Shown: positions 21,911 through 29,354 of the stretch, piece by piece
How the letters are laid out: the number at the start of each line of letters is the position of its first letter
How positions within the stretch are numbered: position 1 is the first letter of the stretch
Source of the DNA: Mycobacterium sp. PSTR-4-N
GTDB taxonomy: Bacteria > Actinomycetota > Actinomycetes > Mycobacteriales > Mycobacteriaceae
Length of the DNA stretch: 64,000 bases
Direction of reading: 5' to 3'
Assembly (NCBI RefSeq): GCF_022348085.1
Contig: NZ_JAKRFN010000008.1
Location: 62,001 to 126,000 of the forward strand
Made by a program: the position numbers and the translations under genes
The notes under the pieces: model-generated
Seen by the model: the letters and a program-made list of their open reading frames with translations, nothing else
Databases searched by the model: none
What the model was told of the DNA's origin: nothing

Positions 21911-23362
21911 TCAGCGGCCGCGGGCAGGTTGGGCCGCGACGGAGGCCGACGAGGAGGGAAGGGTGGACGGCCGGTCGATGATCGTCGAGCGGGCACCGCC
22001 CACCCGGTAGGAGGCCCCCCGATGCTCGGCGGGCAGCCGGTCACCGGCGCCATTGAGCTTGTGGCGCAGCGTACCCGGCGTGTAGTTCTCCTGGTAGGCG
22101 CCGCGCGCGGTCAACACGGGCACGACGTGGTCGATGAACTGGGCGAACGATCCGGGCGTGATCGCGTAGGCGAGGTTGAACCCGTCGACGTCGGTCTCCT
22201 CCACCCACTCCTGCAGCGAATCCGCCACGCGGGCGCCCGATCCCACGAAGCGCGGGCCGAGGCCGCCGATCTTGCCCCACTCGGCGATGTCGCGGATCGC
22301 CCACTCGCGGCCGTCGGGGTCGGCGGACTGGAAGGCCTTGACCGCGGAGAGGATCGCATTCGAGTCGACGTTGCCGACCGGCTCGTCGAACCCGTACCGG
22401 GCCAGGTCGACGCCCATCCACCCCGACATGAACACGAGCGCGCCTTCCGGGTCCCCGTAGGAGAGGTATTCGGCGTGCCGGGCGTGGGCCTCCTCGTCGG
22501 TGGCGGCGGTGACGATGGTCGACAGGTTGAAGATCTTCACCGAATACGGGTCTCGGCCGGCGATCTCGAGTTCGCGGCGGATGGTCGACACCGTGTCGCG
22601 CAGGATCGCCTTGGTGGGCGCGGCGGTGAAGATGGCTTCGGCGTTCTCGGCGGCGAACCGGACCCCGCGCGGGGACGACCCGGCCTGATAGATGACCGGC
22701 GTGCGCTGCGGAGACGGCTCACTCAGATGAATGCCGGGGACACGGAAATGGGTTCCGTCGTGGCCGATGTGGTGGACCTTGGCCGGATCGGTGAACACCC
22801 CGCGGGCGGCGTCGCGCACCACGGCGTCGTCCTCCCAGGACCCCTCCCACAGCTTGTAGAGCACCTCGAGGTATTCGTCGGCATGGTCGTAGCGGGCATC
22901 GTGCGCGGGCTGATCGGTCTGCCCCATGTTGCGGGCAGCGGAGGGTAGGTAGCCCGTCACGACGTTCCAGCCGACGCGGCCGCCGGTGAGGTGGTCGAGC
23001 GTGGACAGGCGGCGGGCGAACGGATAGGGGTGCTCGAAGCCGGTGCCCGTCGTGATGCCGAATCCGAGGTGCTCGGTGACGTACGCCATCGCGGACACCA
23101 GCAGCAGCGGATCGTTGACCGGCACCTGGGCGGCCTGCCGGATCGCCGCCTCGTCGCTCGCGCCGTAGACGTCGTAAGTGCCCAGGACGTCGGCGATGAA
23201 CAGCCCGTCGAAGCGGCCGCGCTCGAGCAGGCGGGCGAGTTCGGTCCAGTAGGTCAGGTCCTTGTACCGAGCCGACTGATCCTCCGGGTGTTTCCACAGG
23301 CCGGGGGACTGGTGGGCGACGCAGTTCATGTCGAAGGCGTTGAAGCGGATCACACGGGTCAC
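21911..23362 (-). CDS. NtaA/DmoA/DszA-type FMN-dependent monooxygenase
   Basis: 483 residues from GTG 23362 (VTRVIRFNAFDMNCVAHQSP), which gives the standard start of this class. An earlier in-frame GTG at 23410 is possible but without a ribosome binding site. Motifs include GRFDGLFIADVLG, STLDHLTGGRVGWNVVTGYL and YQAGSSPRGVRFAAENAEAI. These enzymes oxidise sulfones, sulfides or chelators with FMNH2. It is first in the operon with ssuD and the SfnB-like gene, so a sulfone or sulfide substrate is likely. A 12-codon leader frame overlaps its start as GTGA. Confidence 0.87.
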   Translation of the reverse strand: MTRVIRFNAFDMNCVAHQSPGLWKHPEDQSARYKDLTYWTELARLLERGRFDGLFIADVLGTYDVYGASDEAAIRQAAQVPVNDPLLLVSAMAYVTEHLGFGITTGTGFEHPYPFARRLSTLDHLTGGRVGWNVVTGYLPSAARNMGQTDQPAHDARYDHADEYLEVLYKLWEGSWEDDAVVRDAARGVFTDPAKVHHIGHDGTHFRVPGIHLSEPSPQRTPVIYQAGSSPRGVRFAAENAEAIFTAAPTKAILRDTVSTIRRELEIAGRDPYSVKIFNLSTIVTAATDEEAHARHAEYLSYGDPEGALVFMSGWMGVDLARYGFDEPVGNVDSNAILSAVKAFQSADPDGREWAIRDIAEWGKIGGLGPRFVGSGARVADSLQEWVEETDVDGFNLAYAITPGSFAQFIDHVVPVLTARGAYQENYTPGTLRHKLNGAGDRLPAEHRGASYRVGGARSTIIDRPSTLPSSSASVAAQPARGR

Positions 23363-23397
23363 TGCGAAAGGGTGCCGAGTTTCGGCTCGGCGGGCAT
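23359..23397 (-). CDS. Possible 12-residue leader peptide with internal hairpin
   Basis: ATG CCC ... CAG TGA encodes MPAEPKLGTLSQ; the stop overlaps the GTG of the following monooxygenase (GTGA). A perfect stem GCCGAG/CTCGGC with a 6-base loop (23374-23391) lies inside it, just before the downstream start. No cysteine codons are present, so it differs from the polycysteine leaders reported for mycobacterial sulfur genes. Translation is not proven. Confidence 0.35.
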   Translation of the reverse strand: MPAEPKLGTLSQ

Positions 23398-23440
23398 GGG
23401 TTTGTCTCACCGCGATTCTGATTCCGCGGTGGGTTTCGCG

Positions 23441-25837
23441 TCAGATCATGTCGCGGCGGGTGAGCCAGCGCATGATGGGCCAGCCGATGAACACCGGCAG
23501 CCAGCACGTCAGGATGCGGTACAGCAGCACCGAGGGCACCGCCACCGCGGCGGGCACACCGAACGCGGCCAGCCCGCCGATCAGGGCCGCCTCCACCGCG
23601 CCCACGCCGCCGGGGGTCGGCGCCGCCGAGGCGAGCGTGCCGCCGACCATCGTGACGATCGTGACGGTGACGAAGCTGGTGTCGCCGCCGAACGCCTCGA
23701 TGCTCGCCCACAGGGCCAATGCCGCACCCAGAGTCGTTGCGGCACAACCCAGCACGATCAGTGCCAGCCGCTTGGGTTCGCGTGCGAGCTCGATGAGATC
23801 GTCGATGACCTCCTTGAGCCGCGGCCGCACCGCGGTGGCGAGCCAGCGCCGGAGCTTGGGCACGAACAGGAACACGCCGACCGCACCGAGCGCTGCGCCG
23901 GCGATCAGGTACAGCACGGTGGCGCTGGGCACGAACCGGGACAGATTCGCCGACGCCCCGGCCGCCGCGCTGAACAGGATCAGCAGGCTGACGTGGGTCA
24001 GCACCTGCACCGACTGCTGCAGCGCCACCGCCGTCGTCGCCCGCAGCGCGCCCAACCCGCCCTTCTGCAGGAACCGGGTACTCAGCGCCAGTCCGCCCAC
24101 CCCGGCCGGTGTCGTCGTCGCCGCGAAGGTGTTCGCGACCTGCATGACGGCCAGATTCCGATAGCTGACCAGACCGTCGGCGCAGGCCCACAGCGCCGCG
24201 CCCGCCCCCAGGTACTTCAGCGCCGACACCGCGAGTCCGGCCAGGGCCCACCACCAATTGGCCGAACTCAACTCGGCGAAGAACACCGGCACCGAGCTGA
24301 TGAACGGATAGGCGACATAGACGAGGGCGACCAACAGCACGGTCTGGATCAGCTGGCTGCGGGTGAAGCGGGTGATCGTCGCCGTCGTGATCTGATCGGC
24401 ACCGGTCTGGCGCTTGACCTCGTCGCGCGCACTCGCCATCGCCTGCGACGGGTCGCTCACCGACTGTCGAACACGTTGGTGCATGGCGGTTTTGGTGAGC
24501 CGGCGGGACGCCGCGAGCACGGCGTCGTTGCCGAAGACGGTGATCGCCGCGGCCACCGCCTTGTCGGCGCCGTACAGATCGGTGGTGGTGACCAGAAGCT
24601 GCGCGATGTCGTTGTGCAGGTGCGCTTCTGATGCGCCGTACTCGGCGAGACCGAACCCACCGAACAGGGGCGCGCCGTCGGCGACCGTGATTTCCTTGCT
24701 GCGCAGATCGCCGTGCGAGATCTGCTGACTGTGCAGGACTGCCAACGCGTCCCACAGCCGGGCGACCGGCGTGTCGGCGGCGCATTCGTCGATCGGGGTG
24801 CCCTGCGCAGGCCGGTGGGCGTACAGCGTCCAACCGCGCTCCAGCGCAGACACGGCGATCGGGGCGGTGTTGGCCAGCCCCACATCACCGACCGCGATGG
24901 CCATCAGCGCTCGATGCTCGATCGCGCGGCGCATCGAGGTCTGCAACGGGGCGGTTTCGCTGTCGCGCAGCCGCAGCTTCCGCCAGAACTGGCGCAGGAA
25001 GCCGCCGCCGCGCTGATGCGGCCCGTAGAGCTCGACGATCGCCATGCCCTCGTCGGGGTCGGCGCGATCGGTGCCACGGTCCTGGGTGGCGTGCAGCAGC
25101 ATGGGGCCACGCCCGGCGGGTCGCACCACCTGCAGCGCCGACACCCGGAAACCGCGTCGTGCCATCGCCCGTGCCGCACCGTCGAGCGGAACCTCGAGCG
25201 CCGGGGTGCCGACCACCAACACCACGAGGGCGCCGACGAACCAGCCGACAGCCAGCCCGAGCAGCGACCGGGCCGGCACCACCGCGCTCACCACGAGGTG
25301 GATCGGGACGAACGCCAGCAGCAGCGTCCACCACCACCGTCGCCACCGGGCCGGCAGCCACGGCCCCGACACCGTCAGCACCGCGGCGAGCATCGCGATC
25401 CACCGGGGGTCGTCGAGGAACTGCGACGCCACGGTGTCGAGACGATCGGTGAGGTCGAAATGCCAACGCGGCGCGGCAATGCCGTTGCCGGTGATGGACA
25501 ACGACAGAATCGCGATGATGCCCGCCGCGGCGTACGCGCCGAGCATCTTCCATTGCCGCGCGAGGACGAGGCCGATCAGGATCATGAACGGCAGCGCGAC
25601 GATCGCGATGCCATAGACCAGATAGACGGTGTTGGACTGCGTGGGGCTCAGGACGCCGACGATCTCGGAGATCGAGCGTTCCAGCGCTTCCCATTCGTAT
25701 CGAGTGATCAGCGAGCTGGTCACCACGATCACGAGAAAGGCGCCGGCCGAGACGAGCCGCAGAATGTCGTTGGTGCGCCGGGTCAGCGGTTGGAGCAGAT
25801 CTCCCGAGACAACGATGTCCCGCCCGTCAACGCGCAT
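23441..25837 (-). CDS. Kinase-like domain fused to LPG-synthase-type (YbhN/UPF0104) flippase
   Basis: 798 residues. Residues about 25-210 hold several membrane segments. A soluble region of about 215-450 resembles a protein kinase: SHGDLRSKEITV (375-) matches a catalytic loop, LFGGFGLAEYG (391-) stands where DFG should be but has Gly for the metal-binding Asp, and HNDIAQLL (408-) fits the helix F motif. It is therefore probably a pseudokinase. From about 470 to the end is a lysylphosphatidylglycerol synthase TM/flippase domain with TTTPAGVGGLALSTRFL and SAAPTPGGVGAVEAALIGGL. It likely acts in membrane lipid transport under ligand or phospho control, which is inference. Confidence 0.8.
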   Translation of the reverse strand: MRVDGRDIVVSGDLLQPLTRRTNDILRLVSAGAFLVIVVTSSLITRYEWEALERSISEIVGVLSPTQSNTVYLVYGIAIVALPFMILIGLVLARQWKMLGAYAAAGIIAILSLSITGNGIAAPRWHFDLTDRLDTVASQFLDDPRWIAMLAAVLTVSGPWLPARWRRWWWTLLLAFVPIHLVVSAVVPARSLLGLAVGWFVGALVVLVVGTPALEVPLDGAARAMARRGFRVSALQVVRPAGRGPMLLHATQDRGTDRADPDEGMAIVELYGPHQRGGGFLRQFWRKLRLRDSETAPLQTSMRRAIEHRALMAIAVGDVGLANTAPIAVSALERGWTLYAHRPAQGTPIDECAADTPVARLWDALAVLHSQQISHGDLRSKEITVADGAPLFGGFGLAEYGASEAHLHNDIAQLLVTTTDLYGADKAVAAAITVFGNDAVLAASRRLTKTAMHQRVRQSVSDPSQAMASARDEVKRQTGADQITTATITRFTRSQLIQTVLLVALVYVAYPFISSVPVFFAELSSANWWWALAGLAVSALKYLGAGAALWACADGLVSYRNLAVMQVANTFAATTTPAGVGGLALSTRFLQKGGLGALRATTAVALQQSVQVLTHVSLLILFSAAAGASANLSRFVPSATVLYLIAGAALGAVGVFLFVPKLRRWLATAVRPRLKEVIDDLIELAREPKRLALIVLGCAATTLGAALALWASIEAFGGDTSFVTVTIVTMVGGTLASAAPTPGGVGAVEAALIGGLAAFGVPAAVAVPSVLLYRILTCWLPVFIGWPIMRWLTRRDMI

Positions 25838-25864
25838 GGCCCACCGATCATAGCGGCTGGCCGA

Positions 25865-26164
25865 TCACCTGACGGTGACGTAGACGGTCTGGTTGGCGAT
25901 CGAGCGGAAGTTGTCACCCTGCGACGTCGCGAACGGAACGCCCTGACGCACGACGGGTCCGTGGGTGATCGACACGATCGAGGCCTCGTCGAGGGGTGCG
26001 TCCGACAGCCGGGTGACGACGACGCGGTTGCCCTGATCCTCGAGGGCCATGATGGCCGTGTCGGCGCGGCCTGCGCCGGTCGGTGCGGCAACGGCGGGTG
26101 CAGCCAGGCTCAGTGCCGCCGCGAGAGTGACGGTGCCGATGGCCAGGAGCGAAGGTCGGGTCAT
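25865..26164 (-). CDS. Small secreted protein, paralogue of the adjacent gene
   Basis: 99 residues with a Sec signal peptide (MTRPSLLAIGTVTLAAAL, cleavage near AVAAPTG). The mature part of about 70 residues reads ADTAIMALEDQGNRVVVTR then ASIVSITHGPVV and ends QTVYVTVR. It is clearly homologous to the next gene upstream on the same strand. No cysteines. I do not recognise a named function; relatives are mycobacterial exported hypothetical proteins. Confidence 0.82.
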   Translation of the reverse strand: MTRPSLLAIGTVTLAAALSLAAPAVAAPTGAGRADTAIMALEDQGNRVVVTRLSDAPLDEASIVSITHGPVVRQGVPFATSQGDNFRSIANQTVYVTVR

Positions 26165-26212
26165 GGGAGTGCTCTTCTCAGGTGGTGCGGGTATTGCCAC
26201 CCCATACACGAG

Positions 26213-26245
26213 TCAGGGGCGCCTCCGGTTCGAAGGCGCCCCTGA
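26213..26245 (-). terminator. Strong hairpin between the tandem secreted genes
   Basis: TCAGGGGCGCCT and AGGCGCCCCTGA form a perfect 12-bp stem with a 9-base loop, just after the stop of the upstream paralogue on the minus strand. No U-run follows, which is usual for mycobacterial terminators. It suggests the two paralogues are separately or unequally expressed. Confidence 0.7.
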
Positions 26246-26260
26246 TCTGATGTCACGCGG

Positions 26261-26560
26261 TTACCGGACCGTGACGTAGACGGTCTGGCTGCGGACCGTG
26301 CGGCTGTTGTCGCCCTGCGAGGTTGCGAACGGCACGCTCTGTGGAATCGCCGGACCGCGAGTGACGGACACGACCGACGCCTTGTCCAGCGGCGTGCTGG
26401 ATTGACGGGTCACGACGACGCGCAGGCCCTGGGCCTCCAGCGAGCTGATGGTGTCGGCGGCGTTGCCACCTGTCGGGGCGGCCTGCGCGGGCGCGGCCAG
26501 TCCGAGGACGCCGGCGATGAGCGCGGCTGCGGCGGCGGTGGTGATGCTGAACTTCTTCAT
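26261..26560 (-). CDS. Small secreted protein, paralogue of the adjacent gene
   Basis: 99 residues. Signal peptide MKKFSITTAAAAALIAGVLG with cleavage near AQAAPTG. The mature part (ADTISSLEAQGLRVVVTR, KASVVSVTRGPAIP, VPFATSQGDN, QTVYVTVR) matches its neighbour at roughly two residues in three, with identical length and the same C-terminus. AGAAGG precedes the ATG. Probably a recent tandem duplication. Function unknown. Confidence 0.83.
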   Translation of the reverse strand: MKKFSITTAAAAALIAGVLGLAAPAQAAPTGGNAADTISSLEAQGLRVVVTRQSSTPLDKASVVSVTRGPAIPQSVPFATSQGDNSRTVRSQTVYVTVR

Positions 26561-26680
26561 TTCCGGCCTTCTTCGGTTGGTGATCTTGGTGATCTGACCT
26601 GTCAAACCCCTGTGAGTCGGGGTTCATTTCACTTGGCAGGAATTGAGCGATCGCTGGCAGAAAGCGCGCTGTCGGCGGTC

Positions 26681-26740
26681 GCGAGCGCACGCGAATGCAC
26701 GTTGTGAGCGGCGCGTCGACGTGCAGACGCGCGCGCTCGC
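26681..26740 (+). repeat. 60-bp dispersed repeat, copy 1
   Basis: Starts GCGAGCGC and ends GCGCTCGC, which are exact inverted repeats of each other. The inner part includes GGCGCGTCG and the block GTGCAGACGCGCGCGCTCGC. A second copy of the same length and orientation lies at 35955-36014. It sits just past the end of the recD gene. Confidence 0.75.
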
Positions 26741-26778
26741 GGAACGGGAGGTGCCCCCAGCGCTCGCGGGACGGGCGG

Positions 26779-28458
26779 TCAGATGGCGAGGCGGCGGGCC
26801 AGGCCCGAGGCGCGCGCTGCGCGTCGGCCGACCGCGGCGCGCACCGACGCCTCCGCACCCACCACCCGCACCCGCTTCTTGGCCCGGGTCACGGCGGTGT
26901 AGAACAGCTCCCGGGTCAGCAGCCGCGACTCCTGCGGCGGCAACAGCACCGTGACCTCGTCGGCCTGGCTGCCCTGACTCTTGTGGATCGTCATCGCGTG
27001 CATGGTGTCCACCTCGGAGAGCCGGCCGGCGGCGAACTCCTGCTCGCCGATCACCACGCGCAGGCCCTCGCCGTGCACGATCGCGACCCCCGTGTCGCCG
27101 TTGTACAGCTTGCGGCCGTAGTCGTTGGCCGTCACCAGGACCGGCCGCCCGGCATACCAATCCGCCCAGATCGGCTCACCGGTCGCGTCCGTCAGCCACC
27201 GCTCGACCTGACGGTTCCAGTAGGCGATGCCGAACGGACCGCGCCGGTGGGCGCACAGCAGGCGATGCTCGTCGAGCGTGTCGAGTGCGGCCCGCGTGTC
27301 CCCGAGGATCGCCGCCTCGCGCAGCCGCAACGCCGGGGGAAGCAGCACGTCGCGCAAATGTTCGCCGGGCGCGTCGGCAGCGATCCACTCGACGTGCTCA
27401 CCGCCGTCGCGCAGCACCTGCACCGTCTGGTCGGCGTCGCCGTCGCGGATCGCCGCAGCCAGCTCGCCGATGCGGGCACCGAACCGGTGCGAGGTGTGCA
27501 GCGCCGCGATCCGCGCGTCGCTGCGCGCCCCGAGGCCGTCGACCAGATCGGCGAGCACCGCGCCCGCTTCCACCGAGGCGAGCTGATCCGGATCACCGGC
27601 GAGCACCAGGCGGCTGTCGGGGCGCACGGCCTCGAGCAGGCGGGCCATCAGCGTCAACGACACCATCGACGTCTCGTCGACGACGATCACGTCGTGGGGC
27701 AACCGGTTCTCTCGATGGTGACGGAACCGCGAGCCACTGTCGGGGCGTGGGCGCAGCAGTCGGTGCAGCGTCGATGCGGTCAGCGGCGGCAGCCGGTCGC
27801 GGTCCTGGGCATCGAGCTCCGCGAGCTCCGAACGCACCGCCTCGAGAAGGCGCGCCGCCGCCTTACCCGTCGGCGCTGCCAGCGCGATGCGCAGCTGTGG
27901 CCGCCCGGCGAGGGCGGCCTGTTCTGCGAGCACTGCCAACAGGCGGGCCACCGTCGTGGTCTTGCCGGTGCCCGGCCCGCCCGTCAGTACGGTGAGCGAT
28001 TGCGCCAGAGCGACATCGGCTGCGCGGCGCTGCTCCTCCCACCCCTCGGGGAACAGCCGCTCCAGACCGGGAGCAGCTGTCGACTGCGGTGCTGCCAGCA
28101 GCGCCAGCACGTCGTCGCGAACCTGTTGCTCCTCGCGCCAGTACCGATCGAGGTAGAGCAGATCGGCGTCGGCATCGGAGCGCACATGCACCACCTGCTG
28201 AGCCACCAGCGGGCTGGCCCGCACGGCCTCGAGCCACTCCCGCGTTGCAGGCCAAGGCAATTCGGGTCGACCGATCTGCTGGGGCAGCGACCTCAGATCA
28301 ACGCACACCGACCCCGCGCGCAGCGCCCGCACCGCGAACGCGACAGCCAGCGCGACACTCGGATCGGCTTCGCCGGTCAGGACGCACAGGCGCTGCGCCA
28401 CATGGACATCGGCAGGCTCCAGCAGCTCGCCGAACGTTTCGAGCGTCGGCGCGGTCAC
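26779..28458 (-). CDS. recD: Exodeoxyribonuclease V subunit alpha (RecD helicase)
   Basis: 559 residues. Walker A is VLTGGPGTGKTTTVARLL (about residue 163), DE-box IVVDETSMVSLTLMARLL, GDPDQLASVEAGAVLADLV, and the C-terminal helicase motif MHAMTIHKSQGSQADEVTVL. RecD is the 5'-3' motor of RecBCD, which processes double-strand DNA ends. Its ATG overlaps the stop of the NYN-domain gene as ATGA, so it is translated as the last gene of the recC-recB-NYN-recD operon. Confidence 0.95.
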   Translation of the reverse strand: MTAPTLETFGELLEPADVHVAQRLCVLTGEADPSVALAVAFAVRALRAGSVCVDLRSLPQQIGRPELPWPATREWLEAVRASPLVAQQVVHVRSDADADLLYLDRYWREEQQVRDDVLALLAAPQSTAAPGLERLFPEGWEEQRRAADVALAQSLTVLTGGPGTGKTTTVARLLAVLAEQAALAGRPQLRIALAAPTGKAAARLLEAVRSELAELDAQDRDRLPPLTASTLHRLLRPRPDSGSRFRHHRENRLPHDVIVVDETSMVSLTLMARLLEAVRPDSRLVLAGDPDQLASVEAGAVLADLVDGLGARSDARIAALHTSHRFGARIGELAAAIRDGDADQTVQVLRDGGEHVEWIAADAPGEHLRDVLLPPALRLREAAILGDTRAALDTLDEHRLLCAHRRGPFGIAYWNRQVERWLTDATGEPIWADWYAGRPVLVTANDYGRKLYNGDTGVAIVHGEGLRVVIGEQEFAAGRLSEVDTMHAMTIHKSQGSQADEVTVLLPPQESRLLTRELFYTAVTRAKKRVRVVGAEASVRAAVGRRAARASGLARRLAI

Positions 28459-29354
28459 GGGGATTCCCCGCGCAGCCGCACGGTGCGAGCCGTCGAGCTC
28501 TCGTCGAGTTCGACGAGATCAGCACGCGACCGCAGGAAGTCGCTGAACGACTTGAAGCCCAACGACTTCTCCGAGAACGACGGATCCATTCGCTTCATCT
28601 GCGCCTTGACCGCCGAGTTGTGCAGCCAGTCCACGTCGTCCTTCTCCAACCCGATCTTCAGCGCCCGGGTCAGCAGCGCTGTCGCCGAAGCCTGCGGATC
28701 GGGCTCATCGTCGGCGTCGCGACCCTTGGACCGCCGGGTGCGCTTCTTCGGCGCCGTGCCGGTGGGCGATTCGTCGGGCTCGAACACCGGTACGCCCGGC
28801 AGTGCGTCGTAGGTGACGAATTCATCGCAGGCCGCCGCCAGTGAGCGGCTGGAGGAGCCCGCAACCCCGATGCCGACGACGTAGCGGCCGAGCCGTTTGC
28901 AGCGCTGCGCCAGCGCGATGTAATCCGAATCGCCGCCGACGATCACGACGTGGGTCAGATCGGGCAACCGGAACATGTCCTCGACCGCGTCGACGGCCAG
29001 CCGGATGTCGGCACCGTTCTTGCCGTACGCGGCGGCAGGGAACAACTGCACCAGATCGACCGCGCGGCCGACCAATTGGCCGCGATAGTTCGCGTTGACG
29101 TCGGCGGACCAGTCCGCGTAGGCCCGGGTGAGGACGAGCGTGCCGAACGACGACGCGAAGTCCACGATGGCGCCGACGTCGACCGTGGCGCGCGCGAGCT
29201 TCTCCGCGAAATCACTGGTGCCGGTGTCGCTGGTGGCGTCCCGCGCCCGGTCGCGCTGGAACGAATTGCGGCCGTTGACCTGGTCGTAGCGGCTGATCAC
29301 GATGTTGTCGAAGTCAAAGTAGACCGCGACGCGGGAGTCCTGGGAGTCCGTCAT
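28455..29354 (-). CDS. NYN-domain putative RNase with C-terminal OST-HTH-like domain, inside the recBCD operon
   Basis: 299 residues from MTDSQDSRVAVYFDFDNIV. The N-terminal NYN/LabA (PIN-like) domain has acidic residues in YFDFDN, GADIRLAVDAVEDM and VIVGGDSDYIALAQRCKRLG, the usual metal-site pattern of this nuclease fold. After a Lys/Arg-rich linker (KKRTRRSKGR), the C-terminal part FSEKSLGFKSFSDFLRSR resembles an OST-HTH/LOTUS RNA-binding winged helix. The start overlaps the recB stop (ATGA) and its stop overlaps the recD start (ATGA). Nuclease activity and a link to RecBCD are inferred. Confidence 0.83.
   Translation of the reverse strand: MTDSQDSRVAVYFDFDNIVISRYDQVNGRNSFQRDRARDATSDTGTSDFAEKLARATVDVGAIVDFASSFGTLVLTRAYADWSADVNANYRGQLVGRAVDLVQLFPAAAYGKNGADIRLAVDAVEDMFRLPDLTHVVIVGGDSDYIALAQRCKRLGRYVVGIGVAGSSSRSLAAACDEFVTYDALPGVPVFEPDESPTGTAPKKRTRRSKGRDADDEPDPQASATALLTRALKIGLEKDDVDWLHNSAVKAQMKRMDPSFSEKSLGFKSFSDFLRSRADLVELDESSTARTVRLRGESP

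Noticed and set aside
23359..23397. Polycysteine-type attenuator leader
   Set aside because: The leader has no cysteine codons, so that particular mechanism is not supported even though position fits.
22991..24631. A 546-codon open frame on the + strand
   Set aside because: Opposite the monooxygenase and flippase genes, with no domain similarity and no ribosome binding site.
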